Below are positions 44,716 to 64,000 of a DNA stretch of 64,000 nt, in pieces. Position 1 is the stretch's first letter, and each line of letters opens with the position of its first letter. This DNA is from Apostichopus japonicus (taxonomy: Eukaryota; Echinodermata; Holothuroidea; Aspidochirotida; Stichopodidae). Where the stretch lies: positions 3,994,501 through 4,058,500 of the forward strand of contig NC_092581.1 of NCBI RefSeq assembly GCF_037975245.1. Direction: 5' to 3'. The translations under genes were made by a program, and so were the position numbers. The notes under the pieces were generated by a model that was not told the origin of the DNA, did no database searches, and saw nothing but the letters and a program-made list of their open reading frames with translations.

Positions 44716-44967
44716 CCGGGGCAATTGAAAGACTGGTATGATTTGATTTATCAAAGAACAGAATAAAAGAAGTTACGATAGAAAGTAACATGGTTTAACT
44801 TCCAAATCAGTGGTTAATTTATTTTCATACGATTTACGAACCAATAAAAGGTTGATTTTCCATAATCCGGCATAAAAAAGTAGGAACCTCTTAAGAAAGT
44901 AAGCTTTTCATCTAAAGTATCCTTTATCAAAAACATTGCAGCACAGATACTTTAAATGTGCCATTAA

Positions 44968-44973
44968 TTTATT
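44968..44973 (-). promoter_or_regulatory. Candidate polyadenylation signal of the PEBP gene
   Basis: AATAAA on the minus strand about 240 bp after the PEBP stop codon. It is the first canonical hexamer I noticed downstream; transcript ends are needed to confirm it. Confidence 0.35.
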
Positions 44974-45214
44974 GCCAACTGGAAAAAAAAAACATCTTTG
45001 ATAAAATGCCAAGCATTCATTTCATGAATTGAATTAAAATATGGTTCATAGTTTAACAGGAACCTTAAAAAAAAATTGTTAATTTCATGCTGCTCAATAA
45101 AAGAGACCACCTAATTTTTGTAAATTATCAATCCTGTAATGCATATTCTTAACTTTCTATCAATGATTTTTTGACAGAAAAGCTATTTATGTTAAATTTA
45201 CATGCAGTCCAATA

Positions 45215-45438
45215 TTAGTTTGAACCTATTTTGTTCATTTCAGCATAAAGTTTGGGCACGTAATCATCCCACTCGGCCTGTACAAAATTAGCAGCGACAG
45301 GAGAACCCAGCTTATGATCTTCTGCAAATTTTGAGGCTTTCCACGAAGCACGATTTTCAGTGGTTTTGGGTTTTGGTGGCTCCTGAATGTTTAGTGGACC
45401 TGGCTGCTTGTAAACGATAAAGACGTATCGATGCAGAC
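45215..45438 (-). CDS. PEBP1: PEBP coding exon 3
   Basis: Acceptor TTTCTTTCTAG; encodes [15 protein letters not shown] to the C-terminus ending NKIGSN. It completes the ligand pocket and the C-terminal helix. Confidence 0.93.
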
Positions 45439-46930
45439 CTAGAAAGAAAGAGAAGTGATATTATTCGTGAATGACTATGACAACATGACTGTCATGTTTA
45501 AAGTTTTGAACATATACTCTGTAAGGTACCAGGGCAAGCAAATAATTTTCAAACCCACTGGCTAGTAAATAACCTGAATTTTGAGGTCACTCTGTGTATA
45601 TTGATATCAGCCTAAAACACAAAGGTTTTCATTTCAATAGGTGTGAACACCATATGTACACCTGCATGTGTCCACACAAAATGGTTTCAAATATGCCAGG
45701 TGTGTATGTAGTACATACATCAGGCGGTACAAAATGGTTGTAATATCACACCTAAAGTAATCACAACATAATTGTGTTGTTTTCTCTGAATCGAGTAGGG
45801 CGGGGTGGGGGAGGGGAGGGTAGGGGAGGGTGGGGGACGAGGAGGAGGAGGAGGCAGATGAAGGAACGCACCTGTTCCTTGAGGAGGTCCAGCTCCAATG
45901 TATGCTGATTGGGTCTTTCCCTTACTGACGTCTCCTCCTGGAATATCCACAACCAACCAATGGTGCCACTCCCTGTATTTTGGATCCTTACGGCTAGGAG
46001 CATCGGGGTCAGTCAATATAACCGTATAGAGAGCTCCACTCTCAGCAGCCCACTTAATGTCTGGAACATCTTTCATCTTTCAAAGTGAATAGAAAAATCA
46101 TATTTCTTGAAGGAATGGAAAACATACAATATATTAATATGTTATCTTCCCTAAATGCCATTTAGCCTTATTTTTAGCTTGCAGAAAAATATGTACACCA
46201 TTACCAATTGCTCCTGTTTTTTTTATTTAATGCAAAGCTCTACCAACTTGGTTCTGTCTACTCTGTAACAGGGACATGTATTCAATTATACGGTTTGAGT
46301 TGAATTAAATGTAAACGTCATCAACATCAGATAGTAATAATTTACAAATTTTAAATGAGTTTCAAATATACTTTATTAATTTTGAGATTCAGACTTACTC
46401 TTGTTCTGAGCCACTAATCAAGGATATGTGGAAGGAGAAACCTACAGTAAACCATTTATCTGTCAGAGTATGAAAGTTGCTTCCTTGAGTTTGGGTAAGA
46501 AATAATGCATTTGCAAATAATGCCAAAAAAAGCACGGAGTATTACTGCAGCTCAGTGGTTAATGCCGGTGCCTTTCAATCATAAGGTCCCCAGTTCGAGT
46601 CACTCCAAGATTAATGTATGTCGTCCAGTTACAGAGTTGTTGACAATTGACAATTCATTATCATGGACGTTAAATATGAATGTGAGAGACTGACGTCGGT
46701 CAGCTTGCAGCTTTGATAAGCCAATGAGGCTTCTTTGCGAGTTCCTGCTTGCAGGAGGATCTACAATACATACATTTGAGTTCAGACTAGACAACTGCAA
46801 GTCTGTCACTTACCAATGTAGGTGTGGTTACATTGCCTAGCTCTGCCTTTGCACCACTGGGCCACTTAACTTCAGCAACTCCCGGGGGAACTGCACTTAA
46901 AACATCGGGCACCACTCCATGCTGTTCCAT
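45215..46930 (-). CDS. PEBP1: Phosphatidylethanolamine-binding protein (PEBP1/RKIP family), 3 coding exons, complete
   Basis: Exons on the minus strand: 46930-46814 (39 codons), 46076-45872 and 45438-45215 (stop TAA). Joined, they give 181 aa with all junctions in frame (phases 0 and 1) and GT-AG introns; human PEBP1 has 187. These cytosolic proteins bind phospholipid headgroups and, in vertebrates, inhibit Raf/MEK signalling. Signatures: TPTL near the exon 1 end, [18 protein letters not shown] (about residues 63-80), [14 protein letters not shown] across the second junction, and C-terminal [11 protein letters not shown]. The Asp, His (WHH), His and Tyr (LHRY) of the anion-binding pocket are present. 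The N-terminus ([10 protein letters not shown]) resembles insect PEBPs. The ATG context is ACAATGG. A 5' non-coding exon may lie near 48050. Whether the protein acts on Raf here is inference. Confidence 0.95.
45872..46076 (-). CDS. PEBP1: PEBP coding exon 2
   Basis: Encodes MKDVPDIKW through GAGPPQGT, including conserved region 1. The acceptor is CACTTTGAAAG and the donor AACAG|GTGCGT. The open frame continues into the intron as a proline-rich artefact. Confidence 0.93.
46540..46615 (+). mobile_element. tRNA-like SINE head in PEBP intron 1
   Basis: CAGCTCAGTGGTTAATGCCG resembles a pol III A-box region and CAGTTCGAGTCACTCC a B-box, with about tRNA spacing. No intact cloverleaf with a 3' end is visible, so a SINE or tRNA-pseudogene origin is likelier than a tRNA gene. 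Confidence 0.5.
46814..46930 (-). CDS. PEBP1: PEBP coding exon 1
   Basis: Encodes the 39-residue N-terminus ending GNVTTPTL; donor TTG|GTAAGT, phase 0. A possible acceptor (TTCTTCATATCAG) lies 23 nt before the ATG, so the 5' UTR may be split. Confidence 0.9.
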
Positions 46931-47364
46931 TGTTTTAAGTCAACTGCGTTGAACTGATATGAAGAAAATATACAGTGATTGTACGGATATCAAGTACTGC
47001 TCAAATGTGTTAAATAATAATGAAACACATAAAAAACAAAACATAATAGTTAATGAAGGTGAATTTCACGTGTTAATTAATATTATTTAGCATATATTCT
47101 ATGTTTATATATTCCCAGAGTTCTGTATGGACATTAGTCAATGTAGTTGCCATGTTTTCAATCATAATTTTAAGCCTGACAGCCCTATCGAAACAGCTCA
47201 AATTTGAAAATATAAAAGAAAATCAACTTCAAATGTACTTTTTATTTTTGTTTAACTTGTACTGTAAGTTTCACAATTAAAGTTTGATCAATTTGACTCA
47301 ATCGAATCACTTCAGTCCATCTCAATCTGGATGCATCTCTTCAATGGAAAGATGTTGTAATTAA

Positions 47365-47723
47365 AGGGTGTGAAGACTCGCGCAAAAAGAAGCATCTTAT
47401 GCCGGTATTCTGACCTAGTTTCGAATGAGGTGTAACAGAAGTGTTAGACACCACCATTGATCCCAGAAAATACGCACACAGCTTGCTACCTTCGGTTATT
47501 AGACACTAGTGTACAGTCAGTACATACAGCTGAAGTCAATACCGACAGCACGGTGTACAATCGATACAACAATGGACATCTCAGGTCCAGCTAAAGACAA
47601 CAAGGTATCACGTTCATTACTGTCTGCATTTTGTAGCGACAAGCAGAAAATTTCACTTGCAAGCAACCGAAAGTTAACTTTATCAGAGCGCGGCATGCGG
47701 TTTGGGGCAAGTCTTCAATACCT
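47365..47723 (+). mobile_element. TTAA-flanked 359-bp element, copy B
   Basis: Starts AGGGTGTGAAGACTCGCG and ends GGGGCAAGTCTTCAATACCT. The ends are inverted repeats of one another (AGG..TTGAAGACT), flanked by TTAA at 47361-47364 and 47724-47727. It is the best-preserved of three copies and lies upstream of the PEBP coding exons. Confidence 0.87.
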
Positions 47724-48048
47724 TTAAGCAGCTAGGATAAAACTTTCACAGCAGCACTGGAGAGAAGTTCCTTGAGGTTCATTTAAAGAAATACTTTTGC
47801 ATTTGGTGCTGTGAGAATTTACATATTAAACAACATAGGCTAGGCTTATAGTTGCAGCATTTTGACCAATACATGGTAATTGCTATCATAGCCCGCCATA
47901 CTGAACATACAGAAGGCCGATATAATAATATTTCATATTATACTTGTCTCATTATAACTTATAAATTGCTACAGCTTCCACTGTTACATTACTAACTGTG
48001 TATGAGGCCCATAACTATGGAATGCAAAAGGGCAAACTTATTACTTAC

Positions 48049-48087
48049 GTTGTTGTCATCGGCACTTTTCAACAACTGCTCAACCAT
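48049..48087 (-). other. Possible 5' exon end of the PEBP transcript, with strong donor
   Basis: On the minus strand CAACAAC|GTAAGTAA is a consensus donor about 1.1 kb upstream of the PEBP start. An ATG at 48087 opens 13 codons up to the donor, but joining to the plausible acceptors before PEBP exon 1 does not keep frame, so it would be 5' UTR. An inverted copy of the same stretch lies at 48398-48441. Confidence 0.3.
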
Positions 48088-48397
48088 TTAATGTAAAAAA
48101 AATAGGCGTTTCGCACAAAATTCAACAAACATCACAGTGCAGGGGAAAGCATTATATGTAGGCTGCTACCACTACTAGTACTAGGCCTACTACTGTTACA
48201 CCAGGGAGCTCCACAACAAGTCCCAGGTTACACCTAGAGCCATATTGGTACTCTTACTACTGCTAATACTAGACTCAACAATTGAAAAAACAGTCTAGAC
48301 TACCCACATATATCCTAATTAACGACGTGCGGATTAGTAAGCATGTGCAGCGCAAGTTGAATTTTGTTTGAGAGGAGCTATTCTTTTGCAGCACTTG

Positions 48398-48441
48398 GTT
48401 GAACAATTGTTGAACAGCGCCGATGGCAACAACGTAAGTTT
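48398..48441 (+). repeat. Inverted copy of the putative PEBP 5' exon/donor
   Basis: GGTTGAACAATTGTTGAACA followed by CGATGGCAACAACGTAAGTT matches the reverse complement of about 48047-48085 at roughly 85% over about 42 bp, with the donor in the same place. The arms are about 310 bp apart. Confidence 0.7.
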
Positions 48442-48876
48442 ATACAACGACGTAAGTTAAGAAAATAAAACGTGAGTTTGAGCAACAGCAAGGTAAAACA
48501 GCAGCAACAATTTTAGTTTAGACAACAACAAACTTAGTTTAGACAACCAAATAAGTTTTCCCTTTTCGCGTTCCATACATAACTAGGCTATGGCTACTAG
48601 CAGTCGTAAAACGGTAAGCCTGGCCTACAGATAGTGACACTGGTGTATTACACTCGAAATGCCTAATTGCTTGTACGCTAAAATGTTTACAAACAGTAGT
48701 AAATTTGATGGCACACTTGATTGTCACAAGTTTCCATGTTTTGATGTTTCAGAAAATGTTAAATCTTAACTTACGGTTACCAAAGACAAAAGTGAAGGCT
48801 TGTAGTGGGTTGTGAGACGATTGGATCCTGTTGCACTGGTCAAGTGGTAGCTGCTGCTTGCCGCATAAATATATAC

Positions 48877-49541
48877 AACGAGGTAAATGAATCTGGAGGA
48901 TTCATGTCAATTGGGTGCGCGCGTACCATGTATGGAGGGTCATGTGATGTGTTCCAGGGTGGTACTATACTGATATTTCTCTATAGCAGTTCGAGAACAG
49001 TGTTAGTGACTTCGTGAAAGATTGGTCGGTTCGGACATGGGAACTAACGGCATAAGAAGGTACTGGTACTTCAGGCCTACGAAATAGTGTTAATATGCTA
49101 ACGTTCAACCTTATTCTCTTGAATGAAGGCAGGCTTTCTACATAATCTTACTTATTAATACAGCTCTAGGGGCAAGCTTTGTCTCATATGGCCTAACGTT
49201 ATTACTACACGCTATAAGTGAATGTAGAAATGGGAAATGTGGGGAAATGTTTAGTTCAGTGCAACTACGGAATTCTCCATGGAACAGAGCCTAATGCTGC
49301 TCGACGGGAATATAGCTATCACATTAGGCTACAGGCACGGTTATTGCTAGGTAACGGGTGTCGTCTGCTGCCCTAAGCACGCAAACACATTTACGTACTA
49401 GTTGGATGAAATCATCATGCGTAATAGGGAGATTAGTGTATTAGTACCACCCTGGAACACATCACATGACCCTCCATACATGGTACGCGCGTACGCGCTT
49501 ATTTACTGTGTGATAGTTTCTCCAGATTCATTTACCTCGTT
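48877..49541. mobile_element. Fold-back (inverted repeat) element
   Basis: A 22-bp outer arm (48877-48898, reverse complement at 49520-49541) and a 48-bp perfect inner arm (48919-48966, reverse complement at 49443-49490) surround a centre of about 475 bp. TA-rich dinucleotide tracts sit at both outer edges (ATAAATATATA and ATATATATATA), suggesting insertion into or creation of a TA microsatellite. There is no coding sequence in the centre. Superfamily undetermined. Confidence 0.8.
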
Positions 49542-50084
49542 GAATATATATATATAGGGTGGCATACTCCTATTAGAGTCTACAGTATATCCATCCGCGC
49601 TATTGTTCTCCTGTTTCAGGAAAAGTGCCAAAAAGCAGCAGGAGAACATCTTTTGTTGGACTGTTATCAAACATGTTCTGGTTTTTGTGGCTTTCATGTT
49701 GAAGAGCATGAATGGAAGTACAAAGCTCTATGTTGTGGTGCAAAAATTGGATCAATCATTGCAATTTTGAACCCCTTTAGGCCTGCCAGGAGCAGCGTAC
49801 GAAAATTGTTTACTACCGAGTGAAGAGGTTTCTTTACAAGTGGCGAACACTTCACAGCAAAAAATCAGCGCAGTCATGGTACGGAAAACTGATGAACAAT
49901 GAAAGGCCAACCTGTCAGCTATCCGGTGATGGGTAGCGTTTAGCTAGCGAGAACTTTTATCTATAGACTAAGAGACCACACTTCGAGTTTGTTAGCATCA
50001 TATTTGATCTCTAGAGTAAGGCAAATATGTCACCAAAGCAGATCTAGTAGCCTATTGTTCGATACAGGTGACAGGCGCCTGCAG

Positions 50085-50221
50085 TGGAGTTGGGCCTCCC
50101 TGGTTCGAATCCCGGTGGAGGCTGCAAGTTTTTTCACTGTTCTGGATTTTTCAACTAACTACGATTTCAATTATATATATATCTATAACTATATATATAT
50201 CTATAACTATATATATATCTA

Positions 50222-50259
<38 letters not shown>

Positions 50260-50275
50260 TATAGTTAAATATATA
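50085..50275 (+). mobile_element. SINE-like head with TA/CTATAA microsatellite tail
   Basis: TGGTTCGAATCCCGGTGGAG near 50100 is a canonical pol III B-box. An A-box-like segment upstream is less clear. After about 60 bp a TATATATATCTATAACTA repeat runs to about 50275, as often seen at SINE 3' ends. Confidence 0.55.
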
Positions 50276-50703
50276 GATAGGCGTGACAAACTAAACTAGC
50301 TGGCCTACCTTATATTTAAAAAATCTCATTCTAGGACTGAATTTAAAAATATGTGATCATGTTTTTTTCCAATAAATCCTGGGACATGATGTTCATGTTA
50401 ATTGCTTACCCCTTTCCACAATGTTGACATCATAGGTTAGTACAAACAAGGTACGTTTAAAGGGAGCGTGCACATTCTGAGAGCTGAAGTGTTTTGGTAG
50501 TCCTGTTTCAAGGTAAATGTCCAAACACTCAAGTCTATGAGTTCGTTCTGAACCATATTTGAAAAATATTTTCAATTGAAATAATTCGGTGGTATACTGC
50601 TGCCTTTCCAAAACATACTATCTTGGTTTGTAAAATCAGTTGCATAAATTACCAAAGATATTATTTTGGTAGTACACAAGTCATGTTGAGCAAGGGTCGT
50701 ACT

Positions 50704-51160
50704 CTACTTGTAATTAATAATTAATAAATAAATATCATAAACTAAAGTGCTATTGTCATGAAATAAAACATGCTCAAGAGCACTGTACAAAAGAACCAAT
50801 ACCTGGAATATAAAATTACCAAACTTAAGAATACTTAAAAGTAATAGCAACAGCAAATAAGTACCATTGTAACAAATAAAATAAATACCATCATGCTCAA
50901 TGTATCTAAACAGAAGAATTGTTCGATGTAGTTTACCTCTTCTTATCATGCCAAGTTGAGTTATAATCATATCAGCTTCGTCTTCGATACGGTGACACAT
51001 CCGCAAAAAGGGACAATATCTCACCACACACGTCAAGAGAGTAATTAATTAGATCTGACCCGAGTACTGATATAAGTGACAGGATTCACAGAACCACTGG
51101 AACTACTAATGAGGTCTGAAGGCAGACTATTCCAATCCCTAATTGTATTTGTATTTATTT
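50704..51160 (-). mobile_element. LINE remnant: 3' end of reverse transcriptase ORF plus 3' UTR
   Basis: On the minus strand a frame ends with TIRDWNSLPSDLI and stops at 51045. The WNSLP motif is characteristic of the C-termini of CR1/L2/RTE-like retrotransposon proteins. The downstream AT-rich segment to about 50704 is probably its 3' UTR. It is 5'-truncated and not functional. Confidence 0.65.
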
Positions 51161-51197
51161 GTATCAGCAAAGTTATTATATAGTTATTATATAGATT

Positions 51198-51383
51198 TTG
51201 GCTGGAAATGCCTCCCAGATCGCTGGAAATGGCACTTCCCAGGCCTATAATAAGTTGCATCTTAGCATTTTCTCTTTTAAAATTACTAGCGATATCATAG
51301 AAACATTAAATTTAAAAAAGAAAAAGAAATATGCTCAAGGGGGGCGGTCCCCCTTCGGCCCCCCCCCCTTGGCTACGTGCCTG
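51198..51383 (-). mobile_element. Truncated hAT-family fragment
   Basis: Reverse-orientation relative of the 36771-37066 element: shares GATCGCTGGAAATGGCACTT, TTGCATCTTAGCATTTTCTC and the terminus CCTTGGCTACGTGCCTG ending at 51383. The other terminus is missing, so no target duplication can be assigned. It lies 0.28 kb upstream of the DCAF6 start codon. Confidence 0.75.
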
Positions 51384-51666
51384 GAACTGACTAAACAAAG
51401 TGCACACCAATGTTTACTAAAAACGGAAATGTTTTGATGTTGTCCCAGTTGATGACATGTGACCAGAAATGTATCACCATAAAAAGCCTAACGCGAACTT
51501 GTGATATATCGTATCTGTACTGCCAAATGCGTTTTCGCCAGTCGTCGCAGTGGAAACCCGGAATGGCAGTCTGGGATTATGCGATAGAAATAATGCCAAT
51601 GATTTCCCATCGTGTTCGGACTTTGAGGTCACCTTTTGTCTAAAATCATCTGGTGATGGTCTAACA

Positions 51667-63479
<11,813 letters not shown>

Positions 63480-63599
63480 GTTAGTTTACTGTCAGGATCT
63501 TAATACAAATATTGATGCTTGTCGATATTCCGTATTTGGAGGGTAGGGGATCTGGAGAAAGTAAATTAGAGGACACTGATAGTATTCAAAGTGGTGCAG

Positions 63600-64000
63600 A
63601 ATATGATTTTATTCAAACCATTTGATATACAGTTTATACATATACAGTTTATCCATATACAGTTATTATTATGATATGCAGTGACCACTCGGCTGGGAAG
63701 TGGGAGATGGAGTGAGTTGAAACACCACTACATGAAACAGAATATGATAGCAAGTGTTCTCAACAAAAGATAAACTTACGATATATACGTACATAGGTGT
63801 ATAGGTATATGTGGCTTTGTCCCTGGAGCAGGGATTCATTGTAATCATTCACATATAGCAAAGCTAAGATTGTCGATTTAGTAAAGCTGAAGAACGAATA
63901 AACTAAGCTAAGATGGTTCATTTTAGCAAACTAAGATCGTCCATTTTCTATAGCAAAGTGAAGAACAGCGTTTATTGCAAACCTGAGATCATTCATTCAT
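63600..64000 (+). repeat. Short degenerate repeats in DCAF6 intron 14
   Basis: CATATACAGTTTAT words repeat near 63629-63665, and AGCAAAGCTAAGAT-like units repeat between about 63857 and 64000. No exon was recognised before the window ends. Confidence 0.45.

Noticed and set aside
51550-51666. N-terminal extension of DCAF6 exon 1
   Set aside because: The frame is open but has no ATG (it begins at GTG); the ATG at 51667 has a good context and gives an N-terminus of the expected length.

Overview
This is an AT-rich eukaryotic (metazoan) genomic window with split genes, GT-AG introns and a very high load of interspersed and tandem repeats. Three protein-coding genes can be supported. Their sequences fit an invertebrate deuterostome. 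An echinoderm, perhaps a sea cucumber, is my guess from the general character of the dispersed repeats, but nothing in the window proves the taxon.

Genes. (1) 22842-23556, minus strand: one large exon carrying the N-terminus and first part of the glutamate-binding domain of a group I-like metabotropic glutamate receptor. It ends at a clean splice donor. The downstream exons must lie to the left; none was recognised in 1-22.7 kb, so that stretch is probably a large intron filled with satellites and transposon remnants. (2) 45215-46930, minus strand: a complete three-exon phosphatidylethanolamine-binding protein (PEBP1/RKIP family) of 181 aa, possibly with a 5' non-coding exon near 48.05 kb. 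(3) 51667-63479, plus strand: 14 consecutive exons of a DCAF6 (NRIP) orthologue, 895 codons in one open frame. They cover the five N-terminal WD40 repeats, the disordered middle and the approach to the C-terminal WD40 repeats, which lie beyond the window. Intron 13 appears to be a GC-AG intron.

Layout. 0-0.55 kb: two U2-snRNA-like 5' heads about 208 bp apart. 2.2-3.0 kb and 10.3-11.6 kb: two 20-bp satellites that are inverted relatives of each other. 3.9-4.7, 6.45-7.2, 12.55-12.87 and 14.4-14.8 kb: longer-period tandem repeats. 16.5-17.0 kb: degenerate simple repeat. 19.2-20.1 kb: hAT-type non-autonomous transposon, followed by a tRNA-derived SINE. 21.5-22.2 kb: minisatellite just left of the receptor exon. 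23.6-45 kb: intergenic, with an ATC higher-order microsatellite, three more hAT-type elements with perfect 8-bp target duplications, a nested pair of TTAA-flanked elements, inverted-terminus repeats and ATTC-type simple repeats. 47-51.4 kb: another TTAA element, a fold-back element, SINE heads and a LINE remnant between the PEBP gene and DCAF6. DCAF6 introns: two LINE 3' ends, a hAT fragment and a tandem array of near-copies of a splice-acceptor/exon junction.

The three genes have unrelated cellular roles (neuronal GPCR, kinase/phospholipid regulator, CUL4 substrate receptor), and their proximity has no evident functional meaning. The most interesting content is structural: repeat families whose termini and target duplications can be read directly, the repeated acceptor upstream of DCAF6 exon 13, and the inferred GC donor after it.
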